Shown here: positions 33,072 to 41,096 of the stretch, one piece after another
Layout of the letters: every line of letters starts with the position of its first letter
Numbering within the stretch: the first letter of the stretch is position 1
From: Endozoicomonas gorgoniicola
GTDB taxonomy: Bacteria > Pseudomonadota > Gammaproteobacteria > Pseudomonadales > Endozoicomonadaceae
Length of the DNA stretch: 54,159 nt
Assembly (NCBI RefSeq): GCF_025562715.2
Contig: NZ_JAPFCC010000002.1
Span: 1 to 54,159 of the forward strand
Reading direction: 5' to 3'
Notes under the pieces: model-generated
Database searches by the model: none
Told to the model about the DNA's origin: nothing
What the model saw: only the letters and a program-made list of their open reading frames with translations
Position numbers and translations under genes: made by a program

Positions 33072-33698
33072 TTAAAAAGCCTCAGTTTTCACCAGCTCAT
33101 TCGATTCAAGCACTGACTCAGCCCGAATCATTGCCCTGGTAATCAACTCAACAACCGCTTTTTTAACCTCTAACTGCTGATTATTCACCGTCGCCTGCTG
33201 CTCACTCCCCTGAGCCTGAAACACCTTCTCCACCACATCCGGCCTTAAAGCCCTCAATGCCATATACTGCAACCGGGTTTCATTGTTCAGCACACTGGCA
33301 CGAATCATCCGCTGTCGGATCAACTCATGCCGCAGCACAGGCCAACCCTCTACCAGTGCAGCCCGAAGGTTGTCGGTCATGCTCAACATCAGCCGGTGGT
33401 TGCCCGTCACAATCTGGTTGCCGTCGTGGGTGTAGCGCATCTTCAGCAGATGATAGTCAACGTGGCGCAACTGGTGCCTGAGTACGCCCGCCGTCATGCC
33501 TGCCTGTGTTGCCCAGTCCACACGCCTGAGCCGGTCATTGTCGAAGCTGGGAACTTCCGAGACCGGTAAGTCCAGCTCCGGATACTTATCCGCCAAAGCA
33601 GAGGCCAGTCTTTGCCAGCCCGCGCTTTTATAGCTGTCAAACAGACCGGGGTTGAATGCGTTAATCAGCGCCCCGCCGACACTTGGGTACATGCTCAT
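33072..33698 (-). CDS. Unrecognised protein in the late-regulator (Q) position
   Basis: This 208-residue protein starts SMYPSVGGALINAFNPGLFD and is mostly predicted helical. It contains DWATQAGMTAGVLRHQLRHV, LKMRYTHDGNQIVTGNHRLM and RQRMIRASVLNNETRLQYMA. The start at 33698 is set by GGAGGGC seven bases upstream and an ATGA overlap with the preceding gene. It is the last gene of the early leftward operon before the TA pair and the late leader, the place where lambdoid phages keep antiterminator Q. No Q family motif is recognised, so this is a position-based suggestion only. Confidence 0.65.
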   Translation of the reverse strand: MSMYPSVGGALINAFNPGLFDSYKSAGWQRLASALADKYPELDLPVSEVPSFDNDRLRRVDWATQAGMTAGVLRHQLRHVDYHLLKMRYTHDGNQIVTGNHRLMLSMTDNLRAALVEGWPVLRHELIRQRMIRASVLNNETRLQYMALRALRPDVVEKVFQAQGSEQQATVNNQQLEVKKAVVELITRAMIRAESVLESNELVKTEAF

Positions 33699-35365
33699 TC
33701 GGTTGCCCTCCATTGCCCGTCAATCACATTAATCAGCGTGCGCTTGCCATTGGCATACGTGACACAGTGAGTATGCAGCCAGCTACCGGGGCCTTTGTTG
33801 TAACCCATGTCCATCTTTGCCGATACGCCTACCTGGTAAACCCCCTCCTCAATACCGGGTGAATGACTGTGACCAATGGTGACTTTTACCCCGATGCGGG
33901 TAAATGCCTTTCTGGAACCCCTTACACCGTTCGGTCCCTGATCGCCGTGATAGCTGACCTCTACACCCCCAATCACACAGCTTTCATCCCGACGCAAAAA
34001 CCGAACGTCTGAATGCTCCAGATGTTGCCGGGCTACCAGTTCAAAAGGATCAACGCTTTCATAAACCAGACCGGCTGCCATGCGCTCATCATGAATGGTG
34101 AGAATCTGTGCCATTGTGGCGTGATAAAGCCGGGCATTGCGGGGGTCGTGTTTCGGGTCAGCTTCTTTCAGCCAGCGTTCCATAGCTTCATCGTGATTAC
34201 TGCGTTTGATAATGACAGGCCAGCGAATACGGTCGATGTAATGACAGGTCAGTTTGATCTCACTTTCAACACAGTCCGTATGGCTGTGATGCTTCCAGTA
34301 GTTATAAAGCGGATCGTTCTTGTGATGATGATTGCGGCTATGAAAATCCAGCACATCATTAACAACAACCCTTTCAGGATTAAGCACAGCACAAATACTG
34401 TCGTCCGACTCAAAGGTGGCAATGGATACCCGTCGGTCTTCCATAAACGCATGACTGTCACCCAGTTCAATAGCCAGTGGTCGTCCGGCGGCCTGAACGC
34501 CTGAAACCGTATACTCCTTGTTTAAGTCAATGAACGAACCGTCACTACAGGCGTTAATTTGTCGCATGTGGTAAACATGATCGCCACACACCTCCACTAC
34601 GGCTGCGCCCAGGCAATGATGAAACTCCGCTTTCTTGCCTGCCTTGGCTGGCACATAGTTCTTGATTGTGCAGACGCCTGATGTTGTCAAAATCTTTGGC
34701 AACCGGCTTTGGGGGGTCGGGATCGTGGTCAGCTGCCGTTTGCTATGCCCGAATATCGCCGACTTGTCCTGACTGATGCTCTCAAAGCCAGACAGAGGGT
34801 TCACCGCCGTCGGCTGAATGGAAATATCCCCGAACACCACAAGGTTGTCATTAATCTGAATACGCTGGTCACAGATAAACGGCAGTACTTCCGCTGACCA
34901 CCACTCCTGCCCCCGGTCTTTCGTGGTGTGAATATTGGTGACGTTCTTGTAGCGGTAAGGGATCACCAGCAGTTCGGCATTATTGGCCTTGCAGTAGTGT
35001 TGCAGGGCAATCCAGAAATCCTTGTGAACCGGCGTAGCGTTCTGTGCGGCGGTAATCACATAACGGCCTGATCGGGTCTGGTTCAGGTGATGCTGAATCT
35101 TTCCGGTACGTTGTGAAACATGCTCTACGTCCCATGCAGGCTCAACAATTTCAGGCTCTGCGGCAGGGTTATCGTTATTCACGCAAACAGACATCTGCCG
35201 GATGTTCTTCCGGTCTTTCAGCATCACCTCGCCACTGTCCCGCACCTTTTTGATCATGCGCAGAAAGTTGCGGTGATTCATATTAATCAGGTCTGCCGCT
35301 TCCTGGGTTGTCAGGGAATGATCGTTATAAGCCTCTACTGCCTGCTGTTGCCGTTCCGTAACCAT
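33695..35365 (-). CDS. T5 A1-like metallophosphoesterase with N-terminal HTH
   Basis: This 556-residue protein has an N-terminal helix-turn-helix (ERQQQAVEAYNDHSLTTQEA, then LINMNHRNFLRMIKKV). A long domain carries calcineurin-type metal motifs: IELGDSHAFMEDRR (about 300), DVLDFHSRNHHH (about 340), IIKRSNHDEAMERW (about 389), IGHSHSPGIEEGVYQVGVS (about 500) and GSWLHTHCVTY (about 530). This pattern is that of the T5 'A1' DNA-transfer protein group, in T5 required for host DNA breakdown and second-step DNA transfer. In this prophage it sits in the early operon before the Q position. A nuclease or nucleotide phosphatase role is inferred. Confidence 0.75.
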   Translation of the reverse strand: MVTERQQQAVEAYNDHSLTTQEAADLINMNHRNFLRMIKKVRDSGEVMLKDRKNIRQMSVCVNNDNPAAEPEIVEPAWDVEHVSQRTGKIQHHLNQTRSGRYVITAAQNATPVHKDFWIALQHYCKANNAELLVIPYRYKNVTNIHTTKDRGQEWWSAEVLPFICDQRIQINDNLVVFGDISIQPTAVNPLSGFESISQDKSAIFGHSKRQLTTIPTPQSRLPKILTTSGVCTIKNYVPAKAGKKAEFHHCLGAAVVEVCGDHVYHMRQINACSDGSFIDLNKEYTVSGVQAAGRPLAIELGDSHAFMEDRRVSIATFESDDSICAVLNPERVVVNDVLDFHSRNHHHKNDPLYNYWKHHSHTDCVESEIKLTCHYIDRIRWPVIIKRSNHDEAMERWLKEADPKHDPRNARLYHATMAQILTIHDERMAAGLVYESVDPFELVARQHLEHSDVRFLRRDESCVIGGVEVSYHGDQGPNGVRGSRKAFTRIGVKVTIGHSHSPGIEEGVYQVGVSAKMDMGYNKGPGSWLHTHCVTYANGKRTLINVIDGQWRATE

Positions 35366-35382
35366 GATGCCTCCTGCAAACA

Positions 35383-35398
35383 GGCGACCGAAGTCGCC
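35383..35398 (-). other. UUCG tetraloop hairpin in the A1-like gene leader
   Basis: On the minus strand GGCGAC-TTCG-GTCGCC is a perfect stable hairpin 18 bp upstream of the A1-like start, followed by TGTTTG. It may be a weak terminator or an mRNA-stabilising end between the Gp49-RyR gene and the A1-like gene. Confidence 0.5.
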
Positions 35399-35434
35399 TT
35401 GATTTAAACGCCCCTTACAGGCGGCGCAGTTTTT

Positions 35435-36085
35435 TTATTTCAGGCTGTGTACGACCTGTCTGAACAGAAAGTCCTTGGCTTGCTGCTCAACAGGTAGCTT
35501 GCTGAAAGGAACCACGCAGGGGTGCTCTTTCTTAGCGGGGTCTTTGACTTCTCCATACACCCAGCCATCAGCCTGCTTTTCTGCAAGCCAGCTTTCATGG
35601 GATGCAGAAGCTGAGGCGTCCGGATTTTCCAGATGAAATCTTACGCCTGTGACTGCACTTTGCTTTTGCCATTCAGGTGCATCATCCCACGAGGTCTGAG
35701 AGTCATCACCCAGAGCCTTGCAGTACGCAGCATTGACTTCATGAGCTACTTTGGCGATGTACTCAACGAAATATTGCTCATCTGCAATTTGCTCATGCAG
35801 ATGCTCCTTTAGCAGATAGCCCTCCAGAGACCACACTTTCTCAAAGGCGTTGCCGTAAGCAATTTCCTTCCCGATATCTTCATCAAAGTTTTCCGGGCTG
35901 GCGCAGGCACTTTCACCAGTCACCGTGAAACCATTTTTCAAAGTCAGGCAGCATATTGTCAGCTGGGTACCGGGAAATACGTGGTAATCCGCCTTAATAA
36001 TGGTGCTTTCAATATGCTCAGGAGTAATGCGAGGCGCATTGAGATTTTTTTTCTGAATCATCTCTTCTATTTTTTGGTCAGACAT
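35435..36085 (-). CDS. Phage Gp49 plus RyR-domain protein
   Basis: This 216-residue protein has a phage Gp49/66-type N-terminus (about 1-115: LNAPRITPEHIESTIIKADY, FTVTGESACASPENFDEDIG, EIAYGNAFEKVWSLEGYLL). It is joined to a C-terminal RyR repeat (about 128-210: EWQKQSAVTGVRFHLENPDA, ESWLAEKQADGWVYGEVKDP). The two parts are a recurrent phage fusion. The function is unknown; RyR domains have been proposed to bind nucleotide-type ligands. It is in the nin-like block. Confidence 0.8.
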   Translation of the reverse strand: MSDQKIEEMIQKKNLNAPRITPEHIESTIIKADYHVFPGTQLTICCLTLKNGFTVTGESACASPENFDEDIGKEIAYGNAFEKVWSLEGYLLKEHLHEQIADEQYFVEYIAKVAHEVNAAYCKALGDDSQTSWDDAPEWQKQSAVTGVRFHLENPDASASASHESWLAEKQADGWVYGEVKDPAKKEHPCVVPFSKLPVEQQAKDFLFRQVVHSLK

Positions 36086-36116
36086 TATTTTCGCTCTTCA
36101 ATTTGGGTAGTTTGCT

Positions 36117-36341
36117 TCACTGCTCTTGGGCTTTAAGGCCAAACATTTCAGCAAAGCCCTTTATGCCCAGACGGGCTTTACTGATTTCATCATCTGCCAG
36201 CCCAAGCCGTTTTTGTGCAGTCTGGATGACACCGTTACATTTGTTGATTTCTTCCTGCTGCTCTTTCTCGATCTCTTTCAGCTCAGAAACCACACTTTCG
36301 TAAACTTCTTTGACTGATCTGTTTTTTCGTTTCGTGAACAC
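36117..36341 (-). CDS. Small coiled-coil protein, unrecognised
   Basis: This 74-residue, highly charged helical protein (VVSELKEIEKEQQEEINKCN) with a C-terminal GIKGFAEMFGLKAQEQ. It lies between the resolvase-like and Gp49-RyR genes in the early operon. No family is recognised. Confidence 0.6.
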   Translation of the reverse strand: MFTKRKNRSVKEVYESVVSELKEIEKEQQEEINKCNGVIQTAQKRLGLADDEISKARLGIKGFAEMFGLKAQEQ

Positions 36342-36344
36342 GAA

Positions 36345-36782
36345 TCAACTCTCCTTCAGTTTCAGCTCAAAATGCCCGGCAAGAATCACAGCTGCCAGCC
36401 CTATATCCACCGTTGCCCACTGGTATCCCTCTGTACCCTTTGACTCCGGTAAAATGTCCCACTGCCCCACGGGCAGTACGATGTTCCAGTCCTGACGATC
36501 CGCCCGGTAAGCCAGTACGGGCTGCTTACCGGCTGACTCTGCCTGCTCAACCGCCTGATTCAGCCAGCCCTGCACCTTTGCATCTGAAACACTGGCGTAA
36601 CGCTTGATCTCCAATGCCCAGGGCCAGCTATCCTGCACTGCCTTGTCCTCAGGAATCAGGTCGTACCCACCACTGCGGGACTGCTCCAGGTTGCGAATCA
36701 ACCTGATACCCGTCAGAACCTCCAACTCCCGGCAAAACTCACGCTCTCCGGCTGCGCCCTTGTTGCGGCTATTGATGCTCAT
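36345..36782 (-). CDS. PDDEXK-type Holliday junction resolvase-like nuclease
   Basis: This 145-residue protein starts SINSRNKGAAGEREFCRELE (the first-helix E), has LEQSRSGGYDLIPEDKAV (the D) and WALEIKRYASVSDAKVQGWL (the ExK), the D-ExK site of Hjc/Hjr-like resolvases. Phages without RusA often use such enzymes to resolve recombination intermediates. The start at 36782 follows AGAGGTGGCT. The next upstream gene overlaps by four bases. Confidence 0.75.
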   Translation of the reverse strand: MSINSRNKGAAGEREFCRELEVLTGIRLIRNLEQSRSGGYDLIPEDKAVQDSWPWALEIKRYASVSDAKVQGWLNQAVEQAESAGKQPVLAYRADRQDWNIVLPVGQWDILPESKGTEGYQWATVDIGLAAVILAGHFELKLKES

Positions 36783-37099
36783 AGCCACCTCTTTTTTTCT
36801 TTTACTGGCTTCATGCCAAGACCTTTCATAATCCGCTCGGTCAGCTTCTTTGCCTTACGATCCGGCTCTGCACTGGCACTGCCGCAGGTGCGAAACTCAA
36901 TGTTTCGCTCTGCCAGCTTCTCGGCAATATCACACACCACCTCGTCGAGAAAGTCCTCATCCAGCATTGGCAAATCAGTGAACCGCAGATGGACCAGATG
37001 CTGACTCAGCTTCTCGTCCTCGCCTTCTCCCATGCTGATGAAATAATCACCGGGGTTAGTCGTACTCTGACTAACCGTCATTGTGAAACTGTTGCTCAT
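36779..37099 (-). CDS. Unrecognised nin-region protein
   Basis: This 106-residue protein starts SNSFTMTVSQSTTNPGDYFI. Its C-terminal half (EFRTCGSASAEPDRKAKKLT, then MKGLGMKPVKEKKRW) is basic. The start at 37099 is set by GGGAGGAAGAG immediately upstream, and it gives an ATGA-type overlap with the Ref-like gene. No family is recognised. Confidence 0.6.
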   Translation of the reverse strand: MSNSFTMTVSQSTTNPGDYFISMGEGEDEKLSQHLVHLRFTDLPMLDEDFLDEVVCDIAEKLAERNIEFRTCGSASAEPDRKAKKLTERIMKGLGMKPVKEKKRWL

Positions 37100-37419
37100 A
37101 CTCTTCCTCCCACAAACGACGCCCGATAGATACCAAGGTCTGAACAAGTCTGCTCCAGCAATTCAAGTTCATGCCCGAACCGACGCTCAAACAGTGCCGG
37201 GCTCACGTGAATGGCGTCTTTACCGGTGCGATGATGTTCAGGGCATAAGGGGATCACCTTCAGGTCATCCCGCATTTCACCCATGCCGTAACCACTGGTT
37301 ATGTGGTGAACCTCTGCCGGGGTCTCTCCGTAGCCCATACGACGGCAAGCAATACAGCCCAGCGCCGCCACATCGGACAAGTGTTTTTTTTCTGCCCGGG
37401 TCTTCTGCTTCCTGCTCAT
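37096..37419 (-). CDS. Ref-like HNH nuclease
   Basis: This 107-residue protein has the Ref-like pattern: VAALGCIACRRMGYGETPAE, VHHITSGYGMGEMRDD and VIPLCPEHHRTGKDAIHVSP, with zinc-binding cysteines and HNH histidines. P1 Ref is a RecA-dependent nuclease that boosts recombination. Such genes are common in lambdoid nin regions. It overlaps the DUF1367 gene by one base. Confidence 0.8.
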   Translation of the reverse strand: MSRKQKTRAEKKHLSDVAALGCIACRRMGYGETPAEVHHITSGYGMGEMRDDLKVIPLCPEHHRTGKDAIHVSPALFERRFGHELELLEQTCSDLGIYRASFVGGRV

Positions 37420-37880
37420 CAGCACATTCCCAAAATCCGGTTAACCTGTTGGTCCAGGTCGCTGTGTGTGTAGTTGGTCAGCACACGCTGTAATGTCACG
37501 TCGATGCTTTTGCTGTACAACTCCTCAAACTGCTCAGGGCTCATGCGCCCGAATGAGATACTGTGGGCTTCCCGTCGTACGTCACCATTCAGATTGGCAA
37601 TCACGTCATAAAACCCCGCTGCACAGATCACGTCCTTGCGGTAACGCTCAAAGCTCTTTTGCACCGGGAACCCTTTGTACTCCTGAATACCCGGATCAAA
37701 CGCATCGAAACCAATGTTCAGCAAAGCGAAATACTTCCTGTGAAACCTGATGTTCCGCTTCTGCTTCCACTCAGCCCGTATGCCCGCGCCAACCTTGATC
37801 TTTTCGCAGTGCTGCGCATCCTGATGGGTAGCCGGGACAAAAGAACCGTCCAGTCGTTTAATCAATGTCAGTTCAGGCAT
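37419..37880 (-). CDS. DUF1367-family nin-region protein
   Basis: This 153-residue protein has the DUF1367 hallmark KRNIRFHRKYFALLNIGFDA, then YRKDVICAAGFYDVIANLNG, ISFGRMSPEQFEELYSKSID and a terminal HSDLDQQVNRILGM. Members are frequent beside NinB/RusA-type recombination genes; the function is not established. It overlaps the Ref-like gene downstream. Confidence 0.8.
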   Translation of the reverse strand: MPELTLIKRLDGSFVPATHQDAQHCEKIKVGAGIRAEWKQKRNIRFHRKYFALLNIGFDAFDPGIQEYKGFPVQKSFERYRKDVICAAGFYDVIANLNGDVRREAHSISFGRMSPEQFEELYSKSIDVTLQRVLTNYTHSDLDQQVNRILGMC

Positions 37881-37892
37881 ACCAACTCCCCT

Positions 37893-38229
37893 TTAAGCCG
37901 CTTCCGTCTGGTGCTTGCTGCGATACCTGGCCTTGAACGCCAGAAAGTTCTTCTGACTGGTCAGGTGGGTTTTCATCAGGCTGGACGTGGCAAACGGATC
38001 AAGCCCGGCACCTGCACACGCCAGCTGGAAGCCCTTGCTGTTCTCAGTCAGGTAGCGGTACTCCGGAGAACTGACACGCACTGCCGGGTCGTTCATCTTC
38101 ACCACGTCCTTCACTGCCTGTTCAATCACCGCCAGCCACAGTTTTTTTGTAACCTTGCAGGTTTTTCTTCACGGCATACCGCTCGCCGGTTTCCAGACCT
38201 TCAATCTGCTGAACGCTTTGGTTGCTCAT
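37893..38229 (-). pseudogene. Nin-region gene with a frame break in an A7 run
   Basis: A start at 38229 (SNQSVQQIEGLETGERYAVK) coupled by ATGA to the preceding gene reads 35 codons to a TGA. The downstream frame, KKLWLAVIEQAVKDVVKM onward to KARYRSKHQTEAA, is in the +1 phase. The two meet at seven A (plus-strand T7, 38142..38148). Removing one A gives a continuous protein of about 111 residues reading GYKKLWLAVIEQAVKD, which looks like one domain. The downstream part could alternatively start at a GTG near 38129 (78 residues). It is a sequencing indel, a slippage site or a broken gene. Confidence 0.6.
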
Positions 38230-38438
38230 GGCTCGATTCCCTTTTCGTCTGATGGCTTGATGGACAGCTCAGTGGTGAAAGCGGTTGCCGCTTCCGTGTT
38301 GTGGTAAGGCTCCGTACTGCCAAGAAGCCACAGCAGGTACACGACAAATCCGGCAAACATCGCACCGCCTGCCAGATCGTCCAGCAGAGTGTTGCCGTGT
38401 TCATCCTGTTCGGTGAAAGTTTTAAGCGTCCTGTTCAT
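38226..38438 (-). CDS. Small single-span membrane protein
   Basis: This 70-residue protein starts NRTLKTFTEQDEHGNTLLDD, with one hydrophobic segment (AGGAMFAGFVVYLLWLLGS, about 23-41) and a polar tail. It overlaps the replication P-like gene by 17 bp and the next ORF by four. The function is unknown; small membrane proteins in early operons often serve in exclusion or host take-over. Confidence 0.6.
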   Translation of the reverse strand: MNRTLKTFTEQDEHGNTLLDDLAGGAMFAGFVVYLLWLLGSTEPYHNTEAATAFTTELSIKPSDEKGIEP

Positions 38439-39138
38439 GGTCGGATTCCTTCCCCCGGGACTGGTTTTCAATAGCCAGTGACTTGCCGGTCTTTGACTCC
38501 ATGCTGGCAATAAACTTTGCAACACTGGTGCGCTTGTCATTGATCTGCTGGGCAGGATTAACGCCACCCTGATAAACCCGCATAGCGGCATCGACATCAC
38601 CGATCAGTGCAGGCAACTCTCTGCGACTATGCCCCTTGACTCCGTTTTGGTGAGTTGCCATGCCAACCAGCAGCTTTGGATAATCCTGCAAAGGTCTGAC
38701 TGCATAGCCCTGATAGCGTCGTTCAAACTCCTTCTGCTGGAAGGGGTATTCGTTTTCATCAGCGCGGGTGCAGAAGTGAATCCAGCCGCCCATGTCGTCA
38801 ATCACCCGATGGATGATCGGGTCATCAAAACACACGTCACGGTACGGCCCCTGAATCCGTAGCGCCTTGTCAGCCTTCACCCATGCCTGACCTGCCTGGC
38901 TGCCGGTATCGCCCTCGATGATGCGAATCAGGTCAGCCACTTTCGGCATGAACTGCCCCTTGTCCGGGCTCTGCATGTGCAGGCTGCAAGCTCGTTTGAG
39001 GTCAGGCAGCTCGAAACGTTGCAGGCCGAGCATGTAAACCTTGATGCCTGACGGTGACAGCTCGTTCCCGTAGTACTCAGCGATGCCGGTCATCAGGCTG
39101 GTGAACTCTTCCACCTGCTGGGGGTTTTTAACGTCCAT
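38422..39138 (-). CDS. Replication protein P-like (helicase-loader position)
   Basis: This 238-residue protein has FTSLMTGIAEYYGNELSPSG, LKRACSLHMQSPDKGQFMPK and VADLIRIIEGDTGSQAGQAW, and then FDDPIIHRVIDDMGGWIHFC. This is the pattern of a widespread family encoded directly after the phage O-like initiator, often with DUF6475 naming. Role as helicase loader is by analogy with lambda P. It overlaps the O-like gene by 11 bp. Confidence 0.7.
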   Translation of the reverse strand: MDVKNPQQVEEFTSLMTGIAEYYGNELSPSGIKVYMLGLQRFELPDLKRACSLHMQSPDKGQFMPKVADLIRIIEGDTGSQAGQAWVKADKALRIQGPYRDVCFDDPIIHRVIDDMGGWIHFCTRADENEYPFQQKEFERRYQGYAVRPLQDYPKLLVGMATHQNGVKGHSRRELPALIGDVDAAMRVYQGGVNPAQQINDKRTSVAKFIASMESKTGKSLAIENQSRGKESDHEQDA

Positions 39139-40069
39139 GAGTACCCTCCCCGAACATTTCCGCCATCACCGCCTTAGCCGATGCCTGGGTCACACGACCG
39201 GCCTTGCTCATTTGCGCTACAGCGGGTTGGTCAGCATTGCGGATAAACCGGTCGATCTGGTCAGCATCCCGAAAGATCACATGAATCCCGTCGTACACCT
39301 GCCCCCGGTCGTTCTGCCCGATGTTGTGAGGTGTACGGCTACAGCCGTCGATGGCCTGCTTGAGTTGAATCACCGTGTAGCCAGACTTCAGTGCCTGACG
39401 AATGTACCGCTTGCGCTTGTCGTCCAGCTTGGCCTGCGGGTGGTTGAACACGGTTTGCCAGTGTTCGAACACGGTTGAGATTTCACCGGAACGGTTTGGC
39501 TTTGCCGGTTGATCAGGGAGTGAATCGGTCGGCATCGGTTCAGCGACCGCTGGACAAGCGTCGTAAGACGCAACTCCTTCCTTTCCTTTCCCTTCCCTTC
39601 CTTTCCCTTCCCCTTGAGAATTACCTTCACGCGTAACTATCGCGTCAGCCACGCGTGAAATATCAGTCTCTTTTTCTGGTTCAGACTGAGTGTTTACAAG
39701 GGTTTCAGACTTAATCAGTCTTGAATCACCACTCTCAACTGATGGAATGCTTGAGGCTTGCTCCTTGTTATTGATCATTTGATGACTGGTAAAGCTCGGA
39801 ATACACCCGTATTCAACGCCTGAATTTTCGTAATGGACGAGAAAGCCACGCGTCTTTAACGCGTCAAGTACGCGTGTAAAGTCGATATCATCATAAGGAA
39901 GTATCTCGATCTTCAGGCGACGAGGACGCCAGGCGAACCGACCCTCCCGATCACAAACAGTGAAGAGACCTACAAAAGCAATCCTTAAAGGCAAGCCGGT
40001 TTCATGCTCAGCCTCAAAAAGTTCGTCATGCTTGAACAGGTCAGGCTTCACAGTGCGAATCCTGCTCAT
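39128..40069 (-). CDS. Replication initiation protein O-like (winged helix)
   Basis: This 313-residue protein starts SRIRTVKPDLFKHDELFEAE with LPLRIAFVGLFTVCDREGRF, AWRPRRLKIEILPYDDIDFT and VLDALKTRGFLVHY. This is the typical N-terminal winged-helix domain of phage O/DnaD-like initiators. A repetitive linker (about 140-200) contains plus-strand CTTTCCTTTCC-type repeats near 39585..39612, which may be origin iterons or just linker codons. A C-terminal helical domain follows. It overlaps the XRE gene by four bases. Confidence 0.78.
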   Translation of the reverse strand: MSRIRTVKPDLFKHDELFEAEHETGLPLRIAFVGLFTVCDREGRFAWRPRRLKIEILPYDDIDFTRVLDALKTRGFLVHYENSGVEYGCIPSFTSHQMINNKEQASSIPSVESGDSRLIKSETLVNTQSEPEKETDISRVADAIVTREGNSQGEGKGREGKGKEGVASYDACPAVAEPMPTDSLPDQPAKPNRSGEISTVFEHWQTVFNHPQAKLDDKRKRYIRQALKSGYTVIQLKQAIDGCSRTPHNIGQNDRGQVYDGIHVIFRDADQIDRFIRNADQPAVAQMSKAGRVTQASAKAVMAEMFGEGTHGR

Positions 40070-40674
40070 GCCCAGCCCCCCAGCACATCCCTGATCGTTT
40101 CAGTGGGAACCCCAAGGCCAAGCAACAGCTCAGCGATTTCAAGGTCATCCAGTTCAATCAGCTTTGCCAGCTTGACGATCCGCACCGCAGTAACGCCTTT
40201 GCCCGTTACACGACTAATGCCAAACGACGCTGACGTGCTGCCGGTAAAGCTGGTGCCTCTGGCCTGCTCGATTTCCTGCTCAGAGTCAGGTGCCAGCCAG
40301 TGGGGAGGCTTTTCGTCCGATACCGGAAGACCGGATACCTGAATCTCAGTCCACAGGTCGCGGGTAACGGCTTTCTCTTCGGCGTTCTCTTCCGTCACCA
40401 GCTCAGGCTTCTGCAAAAGGGACATGCCCAGCAGCAGGTTAGCGGGAGTGGTATCGAAGATTTGCGCCAGCTTGCGGACGTTGGAATCTTTCGGAAGGGT
40501 CAGCCCGGCTTCCCATTCCTGCAAGGTGGATTCACCGCAACCAATACGGTCAGCGGCATCGGTAATGCTCAGCCCCTCGCCTTCCCGCAGTGTCCTGATA
40601 CACTGTCCCAGTGACTGGTAAGGACGTTGGGGGTTGTTTTTTTTGTCAGCCTTGACGATACTGTTATTGTTCAT
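40066..40674 (-). CDS. XRE regulator in the CII position
   Basis: This 202-residue protein has an HTH at about 20-80 (SLGQCIRTLREGEGLSITDA, CGESTLQEWEAGLTLPKDSN, LAQIFDTTPANLLLGMSLL). A long C-terminal part ends ELDDLEIAELLLGLGVPTET. It follows the cro-like gene and precedes the O-like gene, the slot occupied by CII in lambda. The fold is XRE-type rather than the CII type. It could set the lysis-lysogeny choice or autoregulate the replication operon. Confidence 0.72.
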   Translation of the reverse strand: MNNNSIVKADKKNNPQRPYQSLGQCIRTLREGEGLSITDAADRIGCGESTLQEWEAGLTLPKDSNVRKLAQIFDTTPANLLLGMSLLQKPELVTEENAEEKAVTRDLWTEIQVSGLPVSDEKPPHWLAPDSEQEIEQARGTSFTGSTSASFGISRVTGKGVTAVRIVKLAKLIELDDLEIAELLLGLGVPTETIRDVLGGWA

Positions 40675-40705
40675 TGTGTTTTCCTATTTCACATTGGACG
40701 TTTGC

Positions 40706-40981
40706 TCAGGCCCCGGAAACGGGGTCTTTTACTTTCTGTACTTCTCCTATCAACTGCTCTACACCTTCACCGCTGAAATACTTCAACAGCGAACCTACCT
40801 TTAATTTGTTATTGCTAAACACCACCATTCTTGCGAGTCGCATTTTTGATGGGTGGTTCCTGCGCAAAGGGTTTGGCGACAGGTACACATTGCGAACTAC
40901 ATCCTTGCTGCACCCGACTCTTCTACAAAAGTCATCCCTTTCCTGCTCTGTTAGCTCCTTCCAGAACTTCTTAAAGTTCAT
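40706..40981 (-). CDS. Cro/YdaS-like repressor
   Basis: This 91-residue protein starts NFKKFWKELTEQERDDFCRR with VGCSKDVVRNVYLSPNPLRR, a compact HTH typical of Cro/YdaS proteins that face a cI-type gene. It is divergent from the repressor at 41097 across a 115-bp gap. The start has AGGGAG upstream. It is the first gene of the leftward early operon. Confidence 0.75.
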   Translation of the reverse strand: MNFKKFWKELTEQERDDFCRRVGCSKDVVRNVYLSPNPLRRNHPSKMRLARMVVFSNNKLKVGSLLKYFSGEGVEQLIGEVQKVKDPVSGA

Positions 40982-41096
40982 TATCGTCTCCCTGTTTATT
41001 TCCTAAAGCAATAATAAAGATATTTGGTGTATATTAGCAAGCTCTATCAATCTTTTTTCGTCTACCTCTGCAAAATGCCTGCTATAAAATAAGCGG
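40982..41096. promoter_or_regulatory. Divergent immunity promoter/operator region
   Basis: Toward the repressor, TATAAA at 41083..41088 lies only 8 bases before the ATG at 41097, so the mRNA would be almost leaderless, as for lambda cI from pRM; its -35 is weak. Toward cro, minus-strand TTGCTA with TTATTA 17 bp on is a candidate. No clean operator repeats were found. Confidence 0.5.

Noticed and set aside
39580..39615. CTTTCC-type tandem repeats inside the O-like gene as a replication origin
   Set aside because: Lambda-like origins do lie in the O gene, but the repeats are short pyrimidine tracts encoding a GKGKEGKG linker, with no long iterons; recorded only as a weak possibility in the gene entry.
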